From contig NZ_JAUYTR010000009.1 in the NCBI RefSeq assembly GCF_030695065.1, forward strand, positions 186,001 to 250,000: a DNA stretch of 64,000 nt. The letters run 5' to 3'. Position numbers and translations under genes: made by a program. This document shows, piece by piece, positions 50,682 to 59,942 of the stretch (positions are counted from its first letter, which is position 1; every line of letters starts with the position of its first letter). This stretch comes from Sediminibacterium sp. (GTDB taxonomy: Bacteria > Bacteroidota > Bacteroidia > Chitinophagales > Chitinophagaceae). Below the pieces are notes generated by a model. It searched no databases and was not told where the DNA came from. It was given only the letters and a program-made list of their open reading frames with translations.

Positions 50682-52046
50682 ATGAAGCCTTCAAAACCGC
50701 TAAAAATCTTCATTTTAGAAGACGATCTCTGGTATGGTACCATGCTTGAGCACTATCTGTCTTTAAACCCAGACTATCAAGTTCAAAGGTTTGAAACTGA
50801 AAAGTCATTTTTCCAAAAAATACATGAACAACCAGATGTAGTTACACTTGACTATACATTAGCAGAGGGAGATGCAGATGGTAGTAAAGTATTAAAAAAA
50901 ATAAAAGAATTCAATGCCGATATTGAAGTCATCATTATTTCTGGTCAAGATCAAATAAGTACTGCAGTAGAATTATTGAAATCAGGTGCATTTGATTATT
51001 TGGTAAAAGATGAAGATACAAAAGATCGACTTTGGAATGTCTTGCTTCACTTACAAGAAATAAAAGGTCTCAAAAAAGAGGTAGAAACATTGAAAGATGC
51101 ACTCAAAAAAAATTTCGATTTTTCTAAAGTCATCATAGGACAAAGTGAAGCAATTAATTCCGTATTTAAACTAATAGAAAAAGCCGCAAAAACAAATATC
51201 ACTGTTTCAATTACTGGTGAAACAGGAACTGGCAAAGAAATGGTAGCCAAAGCCATACACTACAATTCGAGTAAACATAAATATCCATTTGTTGCATTAA
51301 ATGTTGCTGCTATACCGCCAGATTTGTTAGAGAGTGAACTATTTGGCTACGAGAAAGGAGCATTTACAGGGGCAAATGGTAAACGGATAGGAAAATTTGA
51401 AGAAGCAAATAAAGGAACAATATTTTTAGATGAAATAGCCGAAATGGATTTGCATTTACAAGCAAAGATTTTACGGGTATTACAAGAAAGAGAAATTACC
51501 AGAATTGGTGGCAATACCACTGTAACACTAGATGTTAGAATCATTGTTGCTACACACAAAAATTTATTAAAGGAAGTTCAAAATAAAACTTTTAGAGAAG
51601 ACTTGTATTATAGGCTTTTAGGTCTCACAATTGAATTACCCCCATTAAGAGAAAGAGGAAACGATTATCTTATTTTAGCTAAGCACTTTATGCAAAGCTT
51701 CTGTAGCGATAATAGATTGCCAATAAAAACATTGAGTGCAGAAGCTATTTCGAAATTAAAACAATATGATTTTCCCGGTAATATTAGAGAACTAAAATCA
51801 ATTATAGAATTAGCGATTGTAATGGCAGAAAAAGAAGTAATTCTAGCAGCTGACATTAATATTGATAACAGTGAACATATTGGCAATCTATTAAATAAGG
51901 AAACAAGTCTAAAAGAATATGAAAGACAAATCATTCAGTTTTTTTTAAACAAGTATAACCAAGATGTTATAATGGTTTCAAAAAAATTAAATATTGGAAA
52001 ATCTACCCTATACAGAATGATGCAAAAGGGTGAAATTTCTAAGTAA
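50682..52046 (+). CDS. Sigma-54-dependent response regulator (REC-AAA+-HTH)
   Basis: REC (FILEDDLWYG, VVTLDYTLAEGDADG), Walker A GETGTGKE, GAFTGA loop (EKGAFTGANGKRIGKFEEANKGTIFLDEIAEM), C-terminal HTH VSKKLNIGKSTLYRMM. Confidence 0.95.
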   Translation: MKPSKPLKIFILEDDLWYGTMLEHYLSLNPDYQVQRFETEKSFFQKIHEQPDVVTLDYTLAEGDADGSKVLKKIKEFNADIEVIIISGQDQISTAVELLKSGAFDYLVKDEDTKDRLWNVLLHLQEIKGLKKEVETLKDALKKNFDFSKVIIGQSEAINSVFKLIEKAAKTNITVSITGETGTGKEMVAKAIHYNSSKHKYPFVALNVAAIPPDLLESELFGYEKGAFTGANGKRIGKFEEANKGTIFLDEIAEMDLHLQAKILRVLQEREITRIGGNTTVTLDVRIIVATHKNLLKEVQNKTFREDLYYRLLGLTIELPPLRERGNDYLILAKHFMQSFCSDNRLPIKTLSAEAISKLKQYDFPGNIRELKSIIELAIVMAEKEVILAADINIDNSEHIGNLLNKETSLKEYERQIIQFFLNKYNQDVIMVSKKLNIGKSTLYRMMQKGEISK

Positions 52047-52051
52047 AAAAT

Positions 52052-54439
52052 ATGTTAAGTAATAGCCCTTCATATGATAAAAACAAATTAACTAACCCCT
52101 ATTTAGGGGGAAATTTAATTGATACTATAACCAATCATATAAATCTAGGCATTTTAATAGAAGATGAATCTGGATTAGTTGTATCGGTTAATAAGGAGTT
52201 TTGTAACATTTTTAATATTGATACCCCAATTGAAAAATTAATTGGAACAGACTTGCTATTGAATAGCAGTATTGATTTAACAGTATTAGAAAATCAATAC
52301 TATTTTATACAAAGAACAAATGAAATACTAAGTGATAGAGTACAAATAAATAATGATGCCATAGAATTAAAAAATGGAAATTATTTAGAAAGAGATTATA
52401 TGCCCATTTTAGATGGGAATATATACCAGGGTCATATTTGGTATTATAAAAATGCAACAGAAAAAATATTAGTTGAAAAGAAACTTGAAAAAATAAAAAA
52501 AGCGTACAGTGAGCTTTTCAATCATCTACCCAATGACATTGCTGTACTTGATCCAGAATACTCAGATTTATTTCTTAATCCAATTGCAGTAAAAGACACT
52601 GAACTAAGAAAATACATTTTAGAATGGATGATTAATCAAAATAATCCAGTTCAAGGTAATTCGATTATTTCTAATAAAACTATCAATAATTATCAAGATT
52701 TATTTACACAAGTAGTAGCAAATAAAGCGGAAGGCACAATAGAAGAAAAGCAAGTAAATGAAATTGGTGAAACGAGAGTTTATTTAAGAAATATAAAACC
52801 AATATTAGATGAAACTGGTAAACTCAATATGATAATTGGGTCAAATACAGACATTACTGAACGAGTAAAAACAGAAGAAAAATTAAAAAAAGCTAAATTA
52901 TTAACAGAAGAAATTGCAAAAGCTAAAGAATTATTTCTTGCAAATATTAGCCATGAAATTAGAACACCCTTAAATGGAATCTTAGGCGTAGTAAATTTAA
53001 TTAACAAAACAGAATTAACCCAACAACAAAGAAAAATGGCTTTAATGATTAATGAAGCCGCCAATAATTTATTAGTTATAGTAAACGATATTCTGAATTT
53101 AGAAAAGATTTCTTCTGGTGAAATTGCATTTGAAGAAATTCCATTTTCATTAGAAAATCAAATTCAAACAATTGTAGAAAGCTTTCAATATAAAGCAGAA
53201 GAAAAAAAATTATTATTAAAATTTGAAAATGAAATAGAAAAAAATCAATTGGTATTGGGAGACCCTTATAGAATATCACAAATATTAAATAATCTAATTA
53301 GCAATGCCATCAAGTTTTCTGAAAAAGGTTGTGTCGCAATTAAACTTAGCTGTATATCGGAAACGGAAAATTTAATTTGGTGCAAACTTGCAGTAAAAGA
53401 CGCTGGAATTGGGATAGAAGCAAATCAAATAGATCAAATATTCGAGCCTTTTAAACAAGCAGACAGCTCTATTACAAGAAGGTATGGAGGCACAGGATTA
53501 GGCTTAGGAATTTGTAAAAAATTAATAGAAAATATGGGTGGTAGAATTGCCGTAGAAAGCACACCCCAAAAAGGCTCAACATTTAGTTGCATCCTACCAA
53601 TTAAGAAGAATATTAAAGTTTTTACTCCAGCAGTTATTAAACCTAATTATGAAAAATTAAAAGGTTGTAGAATACTCTTAGCAGAAGACGTAGAAATGAA
53701 TCAGTTTATCACAAGGTCGCTTTTAGAAGAAAAAGGTGTTTATGTAAGTGTTGCTATGAATGGAAAAGAAGCAGTTGAAAAAGTAACAAATTATCAGTAC
53801 GATTTAATATTAATGGATATTTCTATGCCATATATAGATGGAATACAAGCAACATCTATCATTAGAAGCATGAGTGATTTAACAAAGAAAAATATTCCTA
53901 TTATAGCAATGACAGCCAATGCATTTAAAAAAGATGAAATCAAATACAGAGCCAATGGAATGAATGGTTATTTAAGTAAACCATTTCATGAAGAACAATT
54001 ATTAACTGCTATACTAGAAGTTCTAGACAATATGCCATTCGTAATACACGATGACCAAATTGAAAACGCTGTTACACTCAACCACAAACTTTATAATGAA
54101 GATTTAATTATGGGAATGGGAAAGGGGAAGCAAGAATTTATTCAAAAAATGGTGGGCTTATTTTTAAAAACTATGCCAACTGATATGGAATTATTAGTAA
54201 AGTCTGCCTCCAAAAATGAGTGGAAGACTGTAGAAAAAACTGCGCATCGAATGAAATCTGCTTTAAGAGGTATGGGCATTAAAGCAATAGCAAGTAAAGT
54301 GAAACTTATAGAAGAAATGGCAATGGCCGATCAATTTGACCAATCTATTCATACATATATAAGAGAAGTAAATGAAACTTTAAAACAAGTATTAACTCAA
54401 TTAAAGGATGATTACCCTAACACTTTTGTCCCAAAATAA
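52052..54439 (+). CDS. Hybrid histidine kinase (PAS-HisKA-HATPase-REC-HPt)
   Basis: NISHEIRTPLNGILGVVNL; GDPYRISQILNNLISNAIKFSEKG; DAGIGI; YGGTGLGLGICKKLIENMGG; REC LLAEDVEMNQ, LILMDISMPYIDG, LSKPFHEEQL; HPt-like KTAHRMKSALRGMG. Confidence 0.95.
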   Translation: MLSNSPSYDKNKLTNPYLGGNLIDTITNHINLGILIEDESGLVVSVNKEFCNIFNIDTPIEKLIGTDLLLNSSIDLTVLENQYYFIQRTNEILSDRVQINNDAIELKNGNYLERDYMPILDGNIYQGHIWYYKNATEKILVEKKLEKIKKAYSELFNHLPNDIAVLDPEYSDLFLNPIAVKDTELRKYILEWMINQNNPVQGNSIISNKTINNYQDLFTQVVANKAEGTIEEKQVNEIGETRVYLRNIKPILDETGKLNMIIGSNTDITERVKTEEKLKKAKLLTEEIAKAKELFLANISHEIRTPLNGILGVVNLINKTELTQQQRKMALMINEAANNLLVIVNDILNLEKISSGEIAFEEIPFSLENQIQTIVESFQYKAEEKKLLLKFENEIEKNQLVLGDPYRISQILNNLISNAIKFSEKGCVAIKLSCISETENLIWCKLAVKDAGIGIEANQIDQIFEPFKQADSSITRRYGGTGLGLGICKKLIENMGGRIAVESTPQKGSTFSCILPIKKNIKVFTPAVIKPNYEKLKGCRILLAEDVEMNQFITRSLLEEKGVYVSVAMNGKEAVEKVTNYQYDLILMDISMPYIDGIQATSIIRSMSDLTKKNIPIIAMTANAFKKDEIKYRANGMNGYLSKPFHEEQLLTAILEVLDNMPFVIHDDQIENAVTLNHKLYNEDLIMGMGKGKQEFIQKMVGLFLKTMPTDMELLVKSASKNEWKTVEKTAHRMKSALRGMGIKAIASKVKLIEEMAMADQFDQSIHTYIREVNETLKQVLTQLKDDYPNTFVPK

Positions 54440-54547
54440 ATTTTTATTCCAATTATGGGAATTGATTTACAAATAGAAATATTCTAAATAATTGATAATC
54501 AATATAAAACATTCAAAATTGAATTGGCACTGAATTGGAAGAATACA

Positions 54548-54567
54548 ATTGAATACCTAAATTCAAT
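54548..54567. repeat. Inverted repeat ATTGAAT-ACCTAA-ATTCAAT just upstream of the 54571 start codon
   Basis: Read directly; a further ATTGAAT copy at 54518-54524. Confidence 0.7.
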
Positions 54568-54570
54568 GTG

Positions 54571-55173
54571 ATGAATGTAAATGTGTATATAAAAGAACAG
54601 CTATCGGAAATATCGCATAAATTATTAAGCGATCATTGTAATCATGAAATCATTCAAACAAAGGATCATACTTTATTTCCTTTCTTATATGGCAAATATG
54701 CATTGATGATTACTGAACCGGATCCGGAAAATGACATTCATATTGTATTTGATGGTTTTGAAAAGTTTAATCAATATCCAATTATTGCAGTGGGAAATTG
54801 GAAAGCAAACGCATATGGCCAAGCACTTTTTGAACGTTATCAAAAAAGCTATTTAATTAAACTGATAGATCCGCAAATTCAATTAAGAACATTGAATATG
54901 CTCAGAACAAATTGCTTTATATATATAGATTCTCATCACCAAGAAGACAATTCTGCATCACTAATAGAAGCTATGTATATGCAACTGCCCATTGTTGCCT
55001 ATGCTTCAGATTACAATAAAGCAATCACCCAAGATAACGCCATGCTTTTTAAACATTCAACTGAACTTATTGAAATACTTCACTCACTTCACCCTACCAA
55101 AGCGGCCAATAATGGCGTTTTAATGAAACAATCTATTAGTTCCCAACTGGAGAAGCTTCGTCTAATGCGCTAA
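54571..55173 (+). CDS. Short protein resembling the C-terminal half of a GT4-type glycosyltransferase
   Basis: HHQEDNSASLIEAMYMQLPIVAYASDYNKAITQDNAMLF resembles the GT4 donor-binding region; track start is GTG 54568, ATG at 54571. Confidence 0.65.
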   Translation: MNVNVYIKEQLSEISHKLLSDHCNHEIIQTKDHTLFPFLYGKYALMITEPDPENDIHIVFDGFEKFNQYPIIAVGNWKANAYGQALFERYQKSYLIKLIDPQIQLRTLNMLRTNCFIYIDSHHQEDNSASLIEAMYMQLPIVAYASDYNKAITQDNAMLFKHSTELIEILHSLHPTKAANNGVLMKQSISSQLEKLRLMR

Positions 55174-56995
55174 GTTCTTCAAATTGAGGTACTGTTAGGG
55201 GCTTAGTAATAAAATGGGTTACATTAGAATATTTTTTAGACTTCTCGTAATCATTGTGATCAATGGAAGAAGTCAATATGATAACTGGCCATGGTTGGTT
55301 CATCTTTTCATATTCTTCTAAAAAGTCCCATCCGTTTCTTCCCATGAAATTTAAGTCTAAAAATATTTTCCTTTTCAAAGTTGGATTTCCTTTTAAATAG
55401 GCAATGGCATCATCTATATTATCAAACACAGTTACAGTCATATTTGGAATTACATTCCTAATAATAACTGAATTTAGTTTATTAATCATATGGTCATCAT
55501 CTACCAATATTATTTCTTCTATTGCCTGATTTAATAAGAATTTATTTAATGCTATATTACTATTAGATGCAAAACTAACTTCATCGGAAATTTTCAGAAT
55601 TGCCTGATTCATTGTGTTTGCTGAGGATTCTATATCCAATAAAATCTGTTGAAACCCCTGCAGCGTGTTTTGTTGAAACTTGGCAGTTTGCAAAATTTGT
55701 AAGATTTTAGAAAATTCATGCCTTAACTCAAAAGATGCAATGTCTGAAATTTGCTTAAGGTGAGCCATTTGCTCTTCAACATCTTTTTCAGTCATTTTCT
55801 TTTTAGTAATATCATTTTGGATAGTCAAATAGCCAATAATATTTCCTTGCTTATCAAACAAAGTTTCCATTTTTAAATCCAACCAAATCTTGTTCCCGTT
55901 TTTAGCATAGAACACAATTTCAGTTCTTAAGCTTTTCCCCTGCTCAATCGCTTTTTTTAATTTATCCAATGAATCAGCAGCGGTGTCAGAACCCGACAAA
56001 ATAGCAATTGGCTCTTTACCATTAACCTCTCGTAAGGGGAAGCCTGTTAATTTCACAAAGCTGTCATTTACCCAAGTAATCCTATATCCAGGATCACATA
56101 AAATAATTACCACATTAATCCTTTGAGCAATTTTAGTGAACTTTGCAAATTCAACTTTAGATACATCCAACATCTCTTTTTGCCTATTCAATTGCAATTG
56201 TAACTCTTTCATATTGGTTACATCTTGCAGCGTACCAGCATAACCAACAAAATCTCCTAAATGAGAATACATAGGACTGCCTTGCATTTCTACCCATCTA
56301 TACGTTGCATCAAATTTTCTATACCTAAACTGGATTGTATAATCTGATTTTGTATGATATGCTGTATTTTGCTCCTCTGTTACTTTGTATTTATCCTCCG
56401 AATAAATACCATCCATCCACCCTTTGCCAGATTCATTTTCTAAAGAAACTCCTCTAAACTTTAGCCAGGCTTTGTTAACAAAATTGATTTGATGTTGGTG
56501 ATCGCTCATCCACATCATCTCCTTCATATAGTCTGCTATTTCACGAAACCATTCTCTATTTTGACCTGAGATTCCAGTTCCACCTGCACTTATTGCCGAG
56601 GAAGTATTAAACTGAACAGTAGAAGCAGCAGCAGATTTACCAACTAGTAAAAAAGCAACAGGGTAAGACCTACGATCATTTACTACAGTAAATTCATACT
56701 GTATGCAAGATTCTGTAGTATTTACTCCAGGGTGTTTTAATTTTAAATTTATTGAACCAGTAGACTTTGTTAGCAAAGCCTGATGTATAGCATCTTTAAT
56801 TAGCCCGGCATCAACTGAGTTAATTAATGAGTCAATATTCACTCCAACTACTGATTCACCAACTATTTGATAAATCCTTTGAAAAGCGTCATTACAAAAT
56901 GTAATATTTGCCTCTAGATCTGTTGTGAAAACAAAATGGTCGTTAGAAGAAATTTGGTCTAACAATCTTCTTTCAACACTATAAGGATAACGCAT
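55136..56995 (-). CDS. Multi-PAS / degenerate DHp-like / receiver protein, paralog of 46268-48085
   Basis: Same architecture; IASFELRHEFSKILQILQTAKFQ; REC IILVDDDHMINKLN, FLDLNFMGRNGWDFLEEYEK, ILTSSIDH, FITKPLT. Confidence 0.85.
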   Translation of the reverse strand: MRYPYSVERRLLDQISSNDHFVFTTDLEANITFCNDAFQRIYQIVGESVVGVNIDSLINSVDAGLIKDAIHQALLTKSTGSINLKLKHPGVNTTESCIQYEFTVVNDRRSYPVAFLLVGKSAAASTVQFNTSSAISAGGTGISGQNREWFREIADYMKEMMWMSDHQHQINFVNKAWLKFRGVSLENESGKGWMDGIYSEDKYKVTEEQNTAYHTKSDYTIQFRYRKFDATYRWVEMQGSPMYSHLGDFVGYAGTLQDVTNMKELQLQLNRQKEMLDVSKVEFAKFTKIAQRINVVIILCDPGYRITWVNDSFVKLTGFPLREVNGKEPIAILSGSDTAADSLDKLKKAIEQGKSLRTEIVFYAKNGNKIWLDLKMETLFDKQGNIIGYLTIQNDITKKKMTEKDVEEQMAHLKQISDIASFELRHEFSKILQILQTAKFQQNTLQGFQQILLDIESSANTMNQAILKISDEVSFASNSNIALNKFLLNQAIEEIILVDDDHMINKLNSVIIRNVIPNMTVTVFDNIDDAIAYLKGNPTLKRKIFLDLNFMGRNGWDFLEEYEKMNQPWPVIILTSSIDHNDYEKSKKYSNVTHFITKPLTVPQFEELSALDEASPVGN

Positions 56996-57043
56996 CTTAC
57001 TTCTTTAATTTATTAGTATAACTCAAAATACTCGTACTATAAA

Positions 57044-57250
57044 TTAGCCAAATTGTTTTAAAGTACCTAACCAGGTTTTAATATAATTATAAAGCCATAG
57101 TATCAAGTAAGCGTAAATAATGACTTTCAATATGAACCACTTGATATTGTGGATGGAAAAAATTCTACCTAGCCAATATAAAAATTGGCCTATCAGTAGT
57201 AAAAAATAAGCGAAAAATATAGAACTGGAAGTTAGTTCACGCCACTTCAT
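57044..57250 (-). CDS. Small hydrophobic hypothetical protein
   Basis: 68-aa ORF with two hydrophobic segments in an otherwise unexplained gap. Confidence 0.5.
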   Translation of the reverse strand: MKWRELTSSSIFFAYFLLLIGQFLYWLGRIFSIHNIKWFILKVIIYAYLILWLYNYIKTWLGTLKQFG

Positions 57251-57318
57251 AGGTAATTCGTTGTATAATTTAAATATACTGTATTTTCATTCTGGAATAA
57301 ATAAATGCAGAATTTCTT

Positions 57319-58446
57319 ATGGAAATAATACATATGGTTTTTGCACGAAAAGCAAAAGAAAAAATAAACCAGTTGGTAGACATTGCTAACCAATTAGCAA
57401 CAGAGCAAATAAAATTGGGGCATACTGTTCAGGTTTGGGGAATTGGTTCGGGCACTTTAGATCAATTACAACAAAAGCCGTATAAAGTCATATGCTTTAG
57501 CACAAGCTTATTTATGTGGAATACCATAGACAATATGAAGAAAGCCATCAGTTTAATTAAGCCTGGCACAATCATTCATGTTCATGGAGGAATTATTCCA
57601 ATTTTTTACCCAATCATATTTCATCTTCATAAAAACAATTGTCCATTCATATTGTCACCTCACGGTAGATATAATACCAATACATTAAAATCTGCAAGCT
57701 TTTTAAAACGCAAACATTTCGAAAATTTTGACACAAATATTATTAATTGGGCTAGTGCTATTCATTTTGTTAGTGAGTTCGAAAGAAAAGAGCTTTTAGC
57801 TTGTTGCCCATTCGACTTACAAAAGTCATATATAATACCGAATGGATTAATTGACAACAATATTAATATTGCCCCTAAAATCATGAAACATGATGAAATT
57901 ATTTATTGCTTCTATGGAGAGCTAAATATGATTAATATGGGTATTGATATTTTACTAAACGCATTTTCCATATTTAAAAAAACAAATAGTAATAACGCTG
58001 TCCTCTGGATTATGGGAAATGGCAAAGACAGAAACACCATTTTGAAATCAATCAAAAAATTAGGGCTACATAAATATGTATTTGTAAAGCCAATGGTTTA
58101 TGGTGCACTGAAATTTGAACAGCTCAGTAAAATTGATATCATGGTAAGGCCTTCCAGACTAGACTACTCCCCTTTTGTAGTGTTAGAAAGCGCTTCTATG
58201 TCTATCCCTTCCATTGTTTCTAATGAAACTTATTTTGCAGAACTAATCAAAAATGCCAATGCTGGCTATACCTTAAAAGAAAATTCTGTAGAAGCACTTA
58301 CTCAAACTTTTATAGAAAGCATGAACGATATTGATTCAGTTCAATGGAATAGAAAAAAAATGAACGCCAGACAAATGGTCATTGATTATTGTGCCTGGAA
58401 CAAAATTGCCAGAGAACAAATAGCAGTATATCAAACAATTGTATAA
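57319..58446 (+). CDS. Glycosyltransferase family 4
   Basis: IIHVHGGIIPIFYPIIFHLH, SPHGRYNTNTL, YIIPNGLID, VRPSRLDYSPFVVLESASMSIPSIVS. Confidence 0.9.
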   Translation: MEIIHMVFARKAKEKINQLVDIANQLATEQIKLGHTVQVWGIGSGTLDQLQQKPYKVICFSTSLFMWNTIDNMKKAISLIKPGTIIHVHGGIIPIFYPIIFHLHKNNCPFILSPHGRYNTNTLKSASFLKRKHFENFDTNIINWASAIHFVSEFERKELLACCPFDLQKSYIIPNGLIDNNINIAPKIMKHDEIIYCFYGELNMINMGIDILLNAFSIFKKTNSNNAVLWIMGNGKDRNTILKSIKKLGLHKYVFVKPMVYGALKFEQLSKIDIMVRPSRLDYSPFVVLESASMSIPSIVSNETYFAELIKNANAGYTLKENSVEALTQTFIESMNDIDSVQWNRKKMNARQMVIDYCAWNKIAREQIAVYQTIV

Positions 58447-58460
58447 CCGAGCTTTTGAAT

Positions 58461-59444
58461 CTATAATACCAGCAAACTACATCCACGAATGTCTGCATGA
58501 TCCATTCTGCCAAGCACTTCAAAACTCCCATCTTCATATAGTTTCCCTATATCTTGGGTTGCAATAAAAGAGCAGCTGAAAATATTTGCCAGGTCAACAA
58601 TTTGTATAAGCCCTGTTCCCTCAGTTAATAACTCAAATGGGTCATCTTCTTTTCGAACAAATACTTTCATCCACGGTGGACAATAGTACCTCCCCATACC
58701 TTTAGAATAAGCTTGGCTAAGTAATTCGGTCATTCCGTATTCGGCATGAATATTTTTGAGTCCTAACCTACCAATAAGTGTTTTGTGTAATTCTAGACGG
58801 GTCAGTTCCCTCCCTCTCCCTTTCATTCCACCTGTTTCCATAACCACTGTATGTTTTAATTGTAAAGGAAACTGCGCTGAAAAATCAAGTAATGCAAATG
58901 TGACCCCCAACAATAAAGTGGGCTGACCTAGTAATTCCAATTCAGTTAACTTAGACGCCAATTCAGCGTAATTGTACAAATAAAAACCACTTTCTGCATG
59001 ATTACTCATTGCAATCATTTTATTGGCCATATATACCAAGGAAGAATTTTCTCTTTCTAAATAGGCAGGCAACAATGCCAATACACACCAGTTTTGAATT
59101 GAACCATATTGACGCTCAAATCCTTGAATAAAGGCCTGCTCGTAGATGGCTAAATCGGCCAAATAATGCCTGCTGGTTACCATTCCTGTTGTTCCACTGC
59201 TTTCAAAAACTTTCTGCTCTTGCCAATTTCCTGTTGTCACCCGCTGCTCTTTGAAAAATGAAATAGGCAACGCCGGTATGTTTTGTGGTATCTTTCGTTT
59301 AGTTGGCAATGAATCAATGAGGTCGACCCATTTGTGGTAAATTGGGTTGTATTGGTACTGAAATTGAAAAACAGTATTGCATAAATCATCAAAACTGGAT
59401 TCATTCACAGAAAAAATATTGTTAATATCAAAGGGTAGTACCAA
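58461..59444 (-). CDS. LuxE/PaaK-like acyl-protein synthetase family protein
   Basis: VFESSGTTGMVTSRHYLADLAIYEQAF, METGGMKGRGRELTRLELH, HAEYGMTELLSQAYSKGMGRYYCPPWMKV. Confidence 0.88.
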   Translation of the reverse strand: MVLPFDINNIFSVNESSFDDLCNTVFQFQYQYNPIYHKWVDLIDSLPTKRKIPQNIPALPISFFKEQRVTTGNWQEQKVFESSGTTGMVTSRHYLADLAIYEQAFIQGFERQYGSIQNWCVLALLPAYLERENSSLVYMANKMIAMSNHAESGFYLYNYAELASKLTELELLGQPTLLLGVTFALLDFSAQFPLQLKHTVVMETGGMKGRGRELTRLELHKTLIGRLGLKNIHAEYGMTELLSQAYSKGMGRYYCPPWMKVFVRKEDDPFELLTEGTGLIQIVDLANIFSCSFIATQDIGKLYEDGSFEVLGRMDHADIRGCSLLVL

Positions 59445-59489
59445 CCTTATTTGTATTGTTTTAACTAAATTTGAATAGAAAGTAACCTG

Positions 59490-59942
59490 ATGAGTACAAA
59501 ATTATTAATCCTGCTGACAATTACGGTCTTTTTTTACGGATGTAAAAAAGATGAATTTAATACAAAGCCTACCCTTGAGTTTGGTGAAGTAAATTCCAGA
59601 GAACTCAGACAAGGCAATTTGCTCATTTTCAGTTTAAACTTTACAGATAAAGAAGGTGATATTCAAGATACACTTTGGGTGCAAAAAATTTCTAAAACCT
59701 GTCCAACCACCCCAGGTGTTCAGTTTATCAGCCCTAACAAAGTGCCCGATTTTACAGGAACACCTAATTTAAAGGGTAAATTAGAAATCACTTTTGTATA
59801 CAATGCAAATGTACCTGGAACCCCTTCAATAGTTGGATGTAACAACAGAAATGACACATCTTATTTTAGATTTTGGTTAAAAGACAAAGCCAATAATAGA
59901 AGTGATACCATTAACTCCCCTGACATTATCCTAATCAGGTAA
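59490..59942 (+). CDS. Putative lipoprotein of unknown function
   Basis: MSTKLLILLTITVFFYGCKKDE lipobox; candidate -7 box TAAATTTG at 59466-59473. Confidence 0.8.
   Translation: MSTKLLILLTITVFFYGCKKDEFNTKPTLEFGEVNSRELRQGNLLIFSLNFTDKEGDIQDTLWVQKISKTCPTTPGVQFISPNKVPDFTGTPNLKGKLEITFVYNANVPGTPSIVGCNNRNDTSYFRFWLKDKANNRSDTINSPDIILIR

Noticed and set aside
51261-51275. CACTACA half-site inside the sigma-54 activator gene
   Set aside because: Single half-site in coding DNA without the matching arm; expected by chance.
54524-54540. TTGGCACTGAATTGGAA as a sigma-54 -24/-12 promoter
   Set aside because: The -24 half is good, but the -12 element has GA where GC is required.
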